Notes under the pieces: model-generated | Told to the model about the DNA's origin: nothing | Databases searched by the model: none | The model's input: only the letters and a program-made list of their open reading frames with translations | Origin: Nemertoderma westbladi | Lineage: Eukaryota > Xenacoelomorpha > Nemertodermatida > Nemertodermatidae | Assembly: GCA_032718475.1 (NCBI GenBank) | Contig: JAUCBJ010009120.1 | Span: 41,909-105,908, forward strand | DNA: 64,000 nt | Direction: 5' to 3' | Shown here: piece by piece, positions 13,275 to 24,722 of the stretch | Layout: the number at the start of each line of letters is the position of its first letter | Numbering within the stretch: the stretch's first letter is position 1 | Position numbers and translations under genes: made by a program

Positions 13275-16200
13275 CTTCCTCACGAGTTAGGTGAGTCAAT
13301 GAGCTTCCTCACGATTTAGGTGAGTCCATGAGCATCTTTACGATGTAGGTGAGTCAATGACCTTCCTCACGTGTTAGGTGAGTCAATGAGCTTCCTCGCG
13401 AGTTAGTTGAATCCATGAGCTTCCTCATGAGTTAGGTGAGTCCATGAGCTTCCTCACGAGTTAGGTGAGTCCATGAGTTTCCTCACAGGTTAGGTGAGTC
13501 CATGAGCTTCCTCACGAGTTAGGTGTGTTCGTGAGCTTCCTCACTAGTTAGGTGAGTCAATGAGCTTCCTCACGAGTTAGGTGAGTTATTGAGTTTCCTC
13601 GTGAGTTAGGTGAGTCATTGAGCTTCCTCGTGAGTTAGGTGAGTCCATGAGCTTCCTCGCGAGTTAGTTGAGTCAATGAGCTTCCTCACGAGTTAGGTGA
13701 GTCTATGAGCTTCCTCACAAGTTAGGTGAGTTATTGAGTTTCCTCGTGAGTTAGGTGAGTCCATGAGCTTCCTCGCGAGTTAGGTGAGTCAATAAGCTTC
13801 CTCACGAGTTAGGTGAGTCCATGAGCTTCCTCACGAGTTAGGTGAGTTATTGAGTTTCCTCGTGAGTTAGGTGAGTCATTGAGCTTCCTCGTGAGTTAGG
13901 TGAGACATTGAGCTTCCTCACGAGTTAGGTGAGTCCATGAGCTTCCTCGCGAGTTAGGTAAGTCCATGAGCTTCCTCACGAGTTAGGTGAGTCAATGAGC
14001 TTCCTCACGAGTTAGGTGATTTCATGAGCTTCCTCACGAGTTAGGTGAGTCCATGAGGTTCCTCACGAGTTAGGTGAGTCAATGAGCTTCATCATGAATT
14101 AGGTGAGTCATTGAGCTTCCTCGTGAGTTAGGTGAGTCCACGAGCTTCCTCACGAGTTGGGTGAGTCAGTGAGCTTCATCATGAGTTAGGTGAGACCATG
14201 AGCTTCCTCACGAGTTGGGTGAGTCAATGAGCTTCATCATGAGTTAGGTGAGTCATTGAGCTTCCTCGTGAGTTAGGTGAGTCCACGAGCTTCCTCACGA
14301 GTTGGGTGAGTCAATGAGCTTCATCATGAGTTAGGTGAGACCATGAGCTTCCTCACGAGTTGGGTGAGTCCATGAGCGTCTTCACGAGTTAGGTGAGTCC
14401 ATGGGCTTCCTCACGAGTTAGGTGAGTTATTGAGTTTCCTCGTGAGTTAGGTGAGTCATTGAGCTTCCTCGTGAGTTAGGTGAGTCCATGAGCTTCATCA
14501 TGAGTTAGGTGAGTCCATGAGCTTCCTCACGAGTTAGGTGAGTCAGTGAGCTTCCTCACGAGTTAGGTGAGTCAATGAGCTTCCTCACGAGTTAGGTGAG
14601 TCAATGAGCTTCCTCACGAGTTAGGTGAGTCCATGAGCTTCCTCACGAGTTAGGTGAGTCCATGAGGTTCCTCACGAGTTAGCTGAGTCCATAAGCTTCC
14701 TCACGAGTTAGGTGAGTCCACGAGCTTCCTCACGTGTTAGGTGAGTCCATGAGTTTCCTCACGAGTTAGGTGAGTCCATGAGTTTCCTCACAAGTTAGGT
14801 GAGTCAATGAGCTTCCTCACGAGTTAGGTGAGTCCATGAGCTTCCTCACGAGTTAGGTGTGTCCACGAGCTTCCTCACGAGTTAGGTGAGTCCATGAGCT
14901 TCCCCACGAGTTAGGTGAGTCCATGAGTTCCCTCACAAGTTAGGTGAGTCAATGAGCTTCCTCACGAGTTAGGTGAGTCCATGAGCTTCCTCACGAGTTA
15001 GGTGAGTCCATGAGGTTCCTCACGAGTTAGCTGAGTCCATAAGCTTCCTCACGAGTTAGGTGAGTCCACGAGCTTCCTCACGAGTTAGGTGAGTCAATGA
15101 GCTTCATCATGAGTTAGGTGAGACCATGAGCTTCCTCACGAGTTGGGTGAGTCCATGAGCGTCTTCACGAGTTAGGTGAGTCCATGAGCTTCCTCACGAG
15201 TTAGGTGAGTTATTGAGTTTCCTCGTGAGTTAGGTGAGTCATTGAGTTTCCTCACGAGTTAGGTGAGTCATTGAGCTTCCTCGTGAGTTAGGTGAGTCCA
15301 TGAGCTTCCTCACGAGTTAGGTGAGTCCATGAGGTTCCTCACGAGTTAGCTGAGTCCATAAGCTTCCTCACGAGTTAGGTGAGTCATTGAGCTTCCTCGT
15401 GAGTTAGGTGAGTCAGTGAGCTTCCTCGCGAGTTAGGTGAGTCAATGAGTTTCCTCACGAGTTAGGTGAGTCCATGAGCTTCCTCACGAGTTAGGTGAGT
15501 CCATGAGGTTCCTCACGAGTTAGCTGAGTCCATAAGCTTCCTCACGAGTTAGGTGAGTCCACGAGCTTCCTCACGAGTTAGGTGAGTCCATGAGTTTCCT
15601 CACGAGTTAGGTGAGTCCATGAGTTTCCTCACAAGTTAGATGAGTCCATGAGCTTCCTCACGAGTTAGGTGAGTTCGTGAGCTTCCTCACTAGTTAGGTG
15701 AGTCCATGAGCTTCCTCACGAGTTAGGTGAGTCCATGAGCTTCCTCACGAGTTAGGTGAGTCCATGAGCTTTATCGCGAGTTAGGCGAGTCCATGAGCTT
15801 CCTCATGAGTTGGGTGAGTCAGTGAGCTTCCTCGTGAGTTAGGTGAGTCATGGATCTTCCTCGTGAGTTAGGTGAGTCCATGAGCTTCCTCACGAGTTAG
15901 GTGAGTCCATGAGCTTCCTCACGAGTTAGGTGAGTCCATGAGTTCCCTCACAAGTTAGGTGAGTCAATGAGCTTCCTCACGAGTTAGGTGAGTCCATGAG
16001 CTTCCTCACGAGTTAGGTGAGTCAATGAGCTTCCTCACGAGTTAGGTGAGTCCATGAGCTTCCTCACGAGTTAGGTGAGTCCATGAGGTTCCTCACGAGT
16101 TAGCTGAGTCCATAAGCTTCCTCACGAGTTAGGTGAGTCCACGAGCTTCCTCACGAGTTAGGTGAGTCAATGAGCTTCATCATGAATTAGGTGAGACCAT

Positions 16201-18959
16201 GAGCTTCCTCACGAGTTGGGTGAGTCCATGAGCGTCTTCACGAGTTAGGTGAGTCCATGAGCTTCCTCACGAGTTAGGTGAGTTATTGAGTTTCCTCGTG
16301 AGTTAGGTGAGTCATTGAGTTTCCTCACGCGTTAGGTGAGTCATTGAGCTTCCTCGTGAGTTAGGTGAGTCCATGAGCTTCCTCACGAGTTAGGTGAGTC
16401 CATGAGGTTCCTCACGAGTTAGCTGAGTCCATAAGCTTCCTCACGAGTTAGGTGAGTCATTGAGCTTCCTCGTGAGTTAGGTGAGTCAGTGAGCTTCCTC
16501 GCGAGTTAGGTGAGTCAATGAGCTTCCTCACGAATTAGGTGAGTCCATGAGCTTCCTCACGAGTTAGGTGAGTCCATGAGGTTCCTCACGAGTTAGCTGA
16601 GTCCATAAGCTTCCTCACGAGTTAGGTGAGTCCACGAGCTTCCTCACGAGTTAGGTGAGTCTATGAGTTTCCTCACGAGTTAGGTGAGTCCATGAGTTTC
16701 CTCACAAGTTAGATGAGTCCATGAGCTTCCTCACGAGTTAGGTGAGTTCGTGAGCTTCCTCACTAGTTAGGTGAGTCCATGAGCTTCCTCACGAGTTAGG
16801 TGAGTCCATGAGCTTCCTCACGAGTTAGGTGAGTCCATGAGCTTTATCGCGAGTTAGGCGAGTCCATGAGCTTCCTCATGAGTTGGGTGAGTCAGTGAGC
16901 TTCCTCGTGAGTTAGGTGAGTCATGGATCTTCCTCGTGAGTTAGGTGAGTCCATGAGCTTCCTCACGAGTTAGGTGAGTCCATGAGCTTCCTCACGAGTT
17001 AGGTGAGTCCATGAGTTCCCTCACAAGTTAGGTGAGTCAATGAGCTTCCTCACGAGTTAGGTGAGTCCATGAGCTTCCTCACGAGTTAGGTGAGTCCATG
17101 AGGTTCCTCACGAGTTAGGTGAGTCCACGAGCTTCCTCACGAGTTAGGTGAGTCAATGAGGTTCATCATGAGTTAGGTGAGACCATGAGCTTCCTCACGA
17201 GTTGGGTGAGTCCATGAGCGTCTTCACGAGTTAGGTGAGTCCATGAGCTTCCTCACGAGTTAGGTGAGTTATTGAGTTTCCTCGTGAGTTAGGTGAGTCA
17301 TTGAGCTTCCTCGTGAGTTAGGTGAGTCCATGAGCTTCATCATGAGTTAGGTGAGTCCATGAGCTTCCTCACGAGTTAGGTGAGTCATTGAGCTTCCTCG
17401 TGAGTTAGGTGAGTCAGTGAGCTTCCTCGCGAGTTAGGTGAGTCAATGAGCTTCCTCACGAGTTAGGTGAGTCCATGAGCTTCCTCACGAGTTAGGTGAG
17501 TCCATGAGGTTCCTCACGAGTTAGCTGAGTCCATAAGCTTCCTCACGAGTTAGGTGAGTCCACGAGCTTCCTCACGAGTTAGGTGAGTCCATGAGTTTCC
17601 TCACGAGTTAGGTGAGTCCATGAGTTTCCTCACAAGTTAGATGAGTCCATGAGCTTCCTCACGAGTTAGGTGAGTTCGTGAGCTTCCTCACTAGTTAGGT
17701 GAGTCCATGAGCTTCCTCACGAGTTAGGTGAGTCCATGAGCTTCCTCACGAGTTAGGTGAGTCCATGAGCTTTATCGCGAGTTAGGCGAGTCCATGAGCT
17801 TCCTTATGAGTTGGGTGAGTCAGTGAGCTTCCTCGTGAGTTAGGTGAGTCATGGATCTTCCTCGTGAGTTAGGTGAGTCCATGAGCTTCCTCACGAGTTA
17901 TGTGAGTCCATGAGCTTCCTCACGAGTTAGGTGAGTCCATGAGTTCCCTCACAAGTTAGGTGAGTCAATGAGCTTCCTCACGAGTTAGGTGAGTCCATGA
18001 GCTTCCTCACGAGTTAGGTGAGTCCATGAGGTTCCTCACGAGTTAGGTGAGTCCACGAGCTTCCTCACGAGTTAGGTGAGTCAATGAGCTTCATCATGAG
18101 TTAGGTGAGACCATGAGCTTCCTCACGAGTTGGGTGAGTCCATGAGCGTCTTCACGAGTTAGGTGAGTCCATGAGCTTCCTCACGAGTTAGGTGAGTTAT
18201 TGAGTTTCCTCGTGAGTTAGGTGAGTCATTGAGCTTCCTCGTGAGTTAGGTGAGTCCATGAGCTTCATCATGAGTTAGGTGAGTCCATGAGCTTCCTCAC
18301 GAGTTAGGTGAGTCAGTGAGCTTCCTCACGAGTTAGGTGAGTCAATGAGCTTCCTCACGAGTTAGGTGAGTCAATGAGCTTCCTCACGAGTTAGGTGAGT
18401 CCATGAGCTTCCTCACGAGTTAGGTGAGTCCATGAGGTTCCTCACGAGTTAGCTGAGTCCATAAGCTTCCTCACGAGTTAGGTGAGTCCACGAGCTTCCT
18501 CACGAGTTAGGTGAGTCCATGAGTTTCCTCACGAGTTAGGTGAGTCCATGAGTTTCCTCACAAGTTAGGTGAGTCAATGAGCTTCCTCACGAGTTAGGTG
18601 AGTCCATGAGCTTCCTCACGAGTTAGGTGTGTCCACGAGCTTCCTCACGAGTTAGGTGAGTCCATGAGCTTCCCCACGAGTTAGGTGAGTCCATGAGTTC
18701 CCTCACAAGTTAGGTGAGTCAATGAGCTTCCTCACGAGTTAGGTGAGTCCATGAGCTTCCTCACGAGTTAGGTGAGTCCATGAGTTCCCTCACAAGTTAG
18801 GTGAGTCAATGAGCTTCCTCACGAGTTAGGTGAGTCCATGAGCTTCCTCACGAGTTAGGTGAGTCCATGAGGTTCCTCACGAGTTAGCTGAGTCCATAAG
18901 CTTCCTCACGAGTTAGGTGAGTCCACGAGCTTCCTCACGAGTTAGGTGAGTCAATGAGC
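13275..18959. repeat. Large satellite block, copy 2 (runs into the gap)
   Basis: This is the second copy of the block at 3887-9571, offset by 9388 bp, with a sharp left boundary near 13275. It is cut off by the run of N at 18960, so its true right end is unknown. Confidence 0.85.
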
Positions 18960-19059
18960 NNNNNNNNNNNNNNNNNNNNNNNNNNNNNNNNNNNNNNNNN
19001 NNNNNNNNNNNNNNNNNNNNNNNNNNNNNNNNNNNNNNNNNNNNNNNNNNNNNNNNNNN
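18960..19059. other. Assembly gap of 100 N
   Basis: Exactly 100 N characters, the usual placeholder for a gap of unknown size. It lies inside the satellite, so the true array length is not known. Confidence 0.99.
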
Positions 19060-20320
19060 CACGAGTTAGGTGAGCCAATGAGCTTCCTCACGAGTTAGGT
19101 AAGTCAATGAGCTTCATCATGAGATAGGTGAATCAATGAGCTTCCCCACGAGTTAGGTGAGCCAATGAGCTTCCTCACGAGTTAGGTGAGTCAATGAGCT
19201 TTCTCACGAGTTAGGTGAGTCAATGAGCTTCCTCACGATTTAGGTGAGTCCATGAGCATCTTTACGATGTAGGTGAGTCAATGACCTTCCTCACGTGTTA
19301 GGTGAGTCAATGAGCTTCGTCACGAGTTAGGTGAGTCAGTGAGCTTCATCATGAGTTAGGTGAGACCATGAGCTTCCTCACGAGTTGGGTGAGTCCATGA
19401 GCGTCTTCACGAGTTAGGTGAGTCCATGAGCTTCCTCACGAGTTAGGTGAGTCCATGAGCTTCCTCGCGAGTTAGCTGAGTCAATGAGCTTCCTCACGAG
19501 TTAGGTGAGTCCATGAGCTTCCTCACGAAGGTGAGTCCATGAGGTTCCTCCGAGTTAGTTGAATCCATGAGCTTCCTCATGAGTTAGGTGAGTCCATGAG
19601 CTTCCTCACGAGTTAGGTGAGTCAATGAGCTTCATCATGAGTTAGGTGAGACCATGAGCTTCCTCACGAGTTGGGTGAGTCCATGAGCGTCTTCACGAGT
19701 TAGGTGAGTCCATGAGCTTCCTCACGAGTTAGGTGAGTTATTGAGTTTCCTCGTGAGTTAGGTGAGTCATTGAGCTTCCTCGTGAGTTAGGTGAGTCCAT
19801 GAGCTTCCTCGCGAGTTGGGTGAGTCAGTGAGCTTCCTCACGAGATGGGTGAGTCAGTGAGCCTCCTCGCTAGTTAGGTGAGTCAATGAGCTTCCTCACG
19901 AGTTAGGTGAGTCCATGAGCTTCCTCACGAGTTAGGTGAGTCCATGAGGTTCCTCACGAGTTAGCTGAGTCCATAAGCTTCCTCACGAGTTAGGTGAGTC
20001 CACGAGCTTCCTCACGAGTTAGGTGAGTCCATGAGTTTCCTCACGAGTTAGGTGAGTCCATGAGTTTCCTCACAAGTTAGGAGAGTCCATGAGCTTCCTC
20101 ACGAGTTAGGTGAGTTCGTGAGCTTCCTCACTAGTTAGGTGAGTCCATGAGCTTCCTCACCAGTTAGGTGAGTCCATGAGCTTCCTCACGAGTTAGGTGA
20201 GTCCATGAGCTTCCTCGCGAGTTAGGTGTGTCCATGAGCTTCCTCATGAGTTGGGTGAGTCAGTGAGCTTCCTCGTGAGTTAGGTGAGTCATGGATCTTC
20301 CTCGTGAGTTAGGTGAGTCA

Positions 20321-21176
20321 TTGAGTTTCCTCGCGGGTTGGGTGAGTCATTGAGTTTCCTCGCGGGTTAGGTGAGTCAGTGAGCTCCCTCGTGAGTTAGG
20401 TGAGTCAATAAGCTTCCTCACGAGTTAGGTGAGTCAGTGAACTTCCTCGTTAGTTAGGTGAGTCATGGATCTTCCTCACGAGTTGAGTGAGTCATTGAGT
20501 TTCCTCGCGGGTTGGGTGAGTCATTGAGTTTCCTCGCGGGTTGGGTGAGTCATTGAGTTTCCTCGCGGGTTGGGTGAGTCATTGAGTTTCCTCGCGGGTT
20601 GGGTGAGTCATTCAGTTTCCTCGCGGGTTGGGTGAGTCAGTGAGCTTCATCGTGAGTTAGGTGAGTCAGTGAGCTTCCTCACGAGTTAGGTGAGTCATTG
20701 AGTTTCCTCGCGGGTTGGGTGAGTCATTGAGTTTCCTCGCGGGTTGGGTGAGTCATTGAGTTTCCTCGCGGGTTGGGTGAGTCATTGAGTTTACTCGCGG
20801 GTTGGGTGAGTCATTGAGTTTCCTCGCGGGTTGGGTGAGTCATTGAGTTTCCTCGCGGGTTGGGTGAGTCATTGAGTTTACTCGCGGGTTGGGTGAGTCA
20901 TTGAGTTTCCTCGCGGGTTGGGTGAGTCATTGAGTTTCCTCGCGGGTTAGGTGAGTCAGTGAGCTCCCTCGTGAGTTAGGTGAGTCATTGAGTTTCCTCG
21001 CGGGTTGGGTGAGTCATTGAGTTTCCTCGCGGGTTGGGTGAGTCATTGAGCTTCCTCACGAGTTGAGTGAGTCATTGAGTTTCCTCGCGGGTTGGGTGAG
21101 TCATTGAGTCTCCTCGCGGGTTGGGTGAGTCATTGAGTTTCCTCGCGGGTTGGGTGAGTCATTGAGTTTCCTCGGG
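20321..21176. repeat. Homogenised edge sub-array of the 29-bp satellite
   Basis: Near its right edge the satellite is dominated by one variant, CATTGAGTTTCCTCGCGG plus GTTGGGTGAGT, repeated with few changes. This differs from the mixed variants elsewhere and suggests a separate local amplification. Confidence 0.85.
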
Positions 21177-21301
21177 GATTAATCTGCTCCACTATGAATT
21201 ACGTGAGCCAGGGATATTCTTATAAGCATAAGCGATTATATTACAGTAATGCGTGAAGCTATTTTGAGCGACTGTTTATTTGATTTTACTTTTTCCCCCA
21301 G

Positions 21302-21757
21302 GCGACTTTGCTGTACTGTTAAGCAGCGGTATGTCGGCCCGACAAGCGCTGGTTTACGCCGGTCTCTCTTCCTTTCTCAGCTACGTAGGATTGGTGATTG
21401 GGCTTCTAACCGGAGCAATTTCCGGGTCCACACTCTACATATTCGCACTGGCCGGTGGTTTATTTCTATATATCGCCTTGGTTGATATGGTAAGTTTAGT
21501 GTTTGTTACTCTGTTAGGTTTCTCCTTGGTTGTCTAAAACTCCGCGGTTACAATGTCGGTTACAATGTCGGTTACAATATTTTAATGTTCCTTCGTAGAT
21601 TCCCCACATGCAGTCCACTGCTCTGTCTGACCAACGAGAACACAACAGCAGTATGGGTGCCTTACTAATCGCCCAGGCTACCGGGTTGCTTTCCGGTCTA
21701 GCCATTATGGTTCTCATAGCAACGTTCGAGGATGACCTCAGCTTTGACCTCGAATAG
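21302..21757 (+). CDS. Zinc transporter, ZIP/SLC39A family (LIV-1 type), last two exons
   Basis: Two exons code for the C-terminal end of a ZIP metal importer. Exon 1 (21302-21489) follows a pyrimidine-rich acceptor ending in CCCCCAG and reads GDFAVLLSSGMSARQAL then a membrane segment and FLYIALVDM; its donor is ATG|GTAAGT. Exon 2 (21599-21757) follows TTCGTAG and ends at TAG. The GDFAVLLSSG block and the IFAL.GG.FLYIALVDM block are hallmarks of the LIV-1 subfamily (SLC39A4/6/8/10/12/14), where they follow the HE.PHE metal-binding helix, which would be in the missing upstream exon. The last helix ends in a short acidic tail (FEDDLSFDLE). The intron between the exons is 109 bp. Exon 1 begins in phase 1 (its G is supplied upstream), so an upstream exon must exist; everything before it in the window is satellite. 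Family assignment is firm; which paralogue is open. Confidence 0.9.
21545..21578. repeat. 12-bp triplet repeat in the ZIP intron
   Basis: CGGTTACAATGT occurs twice in full and once in part (10 bp) within the 109-bp intron, just before the acceptor of the last exon. Confidence 0.9.
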
Positions 21758-21984
21758 TCCATCGTGTATAGACATGGGAACTTACAGGGCTGATCCGCGT
21801 AGTCATACCGACTTGAACCGGAAGTCCACCGCTTAGAAGAATTTTTAAAGATCTGTTACATGGATTTAATATTGTTATTGTAAGGAAAGAAGAGTTTTAC
21901 ATTGAAAACAATAGTGTTCTGTAAATAAGAGTTTAATAACTGATCATTCATATTAATACAGATTTTCCTTATTTTGCCAAAAAA

Positions 21985-22007
21985 AATAAATGTTAAATTA
22001 AAATAAA
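21985..22007 (+). terminator. Poly(A) signals of the ZIP gene
   Basis: AATAAA occurs at 21985-21990 and 22002-22007, 228 and 245 bp after the stop codon, in AT-rich DNA. They are the first canonical signals downstream. Confidence 0.55.
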
Positions 22008-22989
22008 TGCATTAACGACGGATTAGTTTCCCAGTTTTTATTTTTACCCCTAACATCACATTGTAAATCACAAAATGTAAGATGATTATAAACTACGTGC
22101 ATTGAAATAATAAATATCAAATATTATACAACATACTATTTTTTTACCATTATCAAAAAATGTACCGTTTTAAAAATGTGCAATTAAAATATATAACATA
22201 TTATGTAAAAAATATTTTACATTGGGAGCTATTATCGTAAATGTTTTTATAAACGGATTTAACCTAAAATCAATGATATTCAACTACAATCAATTAAATT
22301 AATTTTATATGATAACTTTTTGAATTGTAATTTAATGTTATGAGATCGGATATACTCAATTTCGTTATCACTCGGTTCACATAGATTTATAAGATTTCGC
22401 AGACCGGAATATTGGCATCCGGGTTGATACCCGAATATTTTGTACGATAGAATTATAACCTACATTGGATACTGGGATTTCTTGTGGTTAAATAGAAAAT
22501 TTAGCGGAATATTTACATTTCTCAGCTTTCCATTTTAAAGAAACAACAACGTAAGAAATCACCACGAGTCCCTATGAATGACCCAGTTGAGTGTCTATTG
22601 TGTCACTGGATTGGTTTCGTATTTTGCATTGTAATCTAATGAATTAGGTCGGTAATTTTGTTAAAGTATAATTTTGTTTTTACATTATGTCTCACAAGCG
22701 CGTAGACGAAGTACACGATAATCTCTCTGCTTTGCGGTTTTTTGTAGTTTTTATAAGTTTAGTCAAGCACTGGTATATACATATTTATGTTTTGTCGCCC
22801 CAAAACATTTACATACAGTAAATAATAAATGTTTTCATAATGATAAAAATAATACATTGATGCTTCACGGTGCGCCAGTATATCGACAAAGAATTTTGTA
22901 CTACTTTTAGTAGACCTGTTTTTTGTACTTCTAAAATACTCATAAATAGATAGATACAGGGTGTCGCATTATTCATTTTTTAGCGGATA
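22008..22989. other. AT-rich intergenic DNA, nothing recognised
   Basis: No convincing ORF, RNA or repeat seen on either strand; long A/T runs only. Confidence 0.6.
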
Positions 22990-23227
22990 GGGGGAAAACT
23001 GGACGCAATAAAAATTCATCGCTCTCCAGGGGAAATTGGACGCAAATAACAGCTGATTACTCTCAAAAATAAAACTGTAACCTGTTCTATTGTATTTAGT
23101 TTATTGTTTTGGTTAAAATAACGTGCCACTGTAACCTGCTCCTTTCCCTAAATTGAGAATTTAACATTTAGGCGGGATATTAATTCGCCAGGATGGGATT
23201 TGCGTCCAGTTCCCCCCCCCCCCCCCC
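22990..23227. mobile_element. MITE with GGGGGAAACTGGACGC-type inverted ends, copy 1
   Basis: The left end (GGGGGAAAACTGGACGCAA at 22990) is the reverse complement of the right end (TTTGCGTCCAGTTCCCCC, followed by a C run to 23227). The interior contains a core with CTGTAACCTGCTCC and AAAATAACGTGCCACTG, found again at 35519-35626 and 36326-36520. There is no ORF, as expected for a non-autonomous DNA element. Confidence 0.7.
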
Positions 23228-24113
23228 TGTCTCTTTTTTTAGACTTCAATTATTTAGATTTTTGTTAGTTTGAGTGAATTAATTCTTGGCCTTTTTAGTT
23301 TCCCGGTAACATACCGGGGGTTTGGTTGCCTTGGTACCACGTACCTCATTAATATTATGTTGAATAATACATCATGAAATTTAAATTATTAATATTTTTG
23401 TGCAGAAAATCCTGTTTTATAGTAAAAACGTATTTTTGGCCAGATTTTTTGATTCAAAGATTTACTAGTGACCTACACTGATACACGACCTACTATTAAC
23501 TTTTATAGTACGTCATTATTGAAAACTTTAACTGTATTTTTGTACAGGTAGACCTATACGGAGTTACAATGACTTCGTAATCTCAGGCATTGTTTGTAAC
23601 GTGTTTTGGAGTATATTAAGTAATTGATAATAATATGTATTGAATTGATATTAAATAGTATTAACAAAATCGTATTATTAAAGTGGTTGTTCCTCTTTCT
23701 TAATATGATTTAGCGTAAATGGTTTTAACGTGGTGTTAATAATTGTATTACCAGTAATCACTACAGTTAACTATTGTACTTTATGAAATGCTCATTAGAA
23801 ATCACTTTGTATTATTCAATTAAATGTTCTTGTTTATAAACAAGATGTTCTAAACACAAATGTTTAGAATCTCTTAGTTTAAAATCATATGTTGGCTAAT
23901 ATACTTATTAATTTATATATATATAATTATTGTAACAATGAAAATGTAATCTTTGGAGCGCAAAGTGCTGCTTTACTTATATTAATTTTTTATTATCAAT
24001 AATAATTTGACAATTATTTATTTGGTGCGATCCTGCCCGTTGCCACTGTAATAATAATGATTGCCTATTGTGTACCGGTACCGGTATGTGTGGTGTGTAG
24101 GCCGACATGAACG
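23228..24113. other. AT-rich intergenic DNA, nothing recognised
   Basis: No coding, RNA or repeat signal beyond short AT microsatellites (near 23916-23928). Confidence 0.6.
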
Positions 24114-24570
24114 TAGTGTTTATATGGGATCAGACTTTCCGGGATTTTCGGGATCGGGATTATCACTCTGGGGATCCCGATTTTCGGGATCGGGATTATC
24201 ACTCTGGGGATCCCGATTTTCGGGATCGGGATTGCAATTTTGAATTAAATTATTAGTTAGTATAAGTTCATAGTATATGTGGCGGGTTTTGGGTAACACA
24301 CTTTATCTTACACTTCAGAAATATTAGTAATATAAATTTATATTAAAATTATTTTGCAATTGATTACTGGATGGTTTACTTACATAAAAATTCGATATAA
24401 TCAAAACATTTCCGTTCTGCTGGAACTATTTATCAGATATTCAACAAATTTACTTAAATATATATTATATTATTCGGGATCCCGTTCTAAATAAGTCGGG
24501 ATCGGGTCCGGGATTTCCATTTTTCGCCGGGATCCCGGTTTTTCGGGATCGGGATCCCGTTTAAACACTA
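24114..24570. mobile_element. Short inverted-repeat element rich in GGGATC
   Basis: The left end TAGTGTTTATATGGGATC is matched by the reverse complement of the right end GGGATCCCGTTTAAACACTA. Near the left end a 36-bp unit containing GGGATCGGGATTATCACTC is repeated about 2.5 times (24144-24237). A further similar end in inverted orientation lies at 24648-24722 (AAGTCTGATCCCGTTTAAAC). No transposase ORF. A MITE is the simplest reading; I found no target duplication. Confidence 0.5.
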
Positions 24571-24722
24571 AAATGTAGTTAATTTTGTACTAAAGTATAC
24601 AATGTCCGGGACCGCAATCTCAATATATTGCAGAGTGGACATGGGAGTCTAGAGTTTAAACGGGACCCGATCGCGGAACTCCCGGTAAGTCTGATCCCGT
24701 TTAAACATTAGTGAACACTAAC

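Larger units (their letters stand above)
1..21176. repeat. 29-bp satellite array (about 720 units, interrupted by an N gap)
   Basis: The whole stretch is made of a 29-bp unit that reads TGAGCTTCCTCACGAG followed by TTAGGTGAGTCAA. Spacing between successive identical landmarks is 29 bp (for example 5161 to 5190). Units differ at a few fixed positions: TCA/TCC after GTGAG, CTCACG/CTCGTG/ATCATG in the middle, TTAGGT/TTGGGT, and GTGAGT/GTAAGT. Because 29 is not a multiple of 3 and each unit has stops, no long ORF survives on either strand. The array is sharply bounded at about 21176, where unique AT-rich DNA begins. No spacers exist between units, so it is not a CRISPR array. Confidence 0.98.

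Noticed and set aside
1-21176. CRISPR-like array
   Set aside because: Units are contiguous 29-mers without unique spacers, and the genome is animal; it is a satellite.
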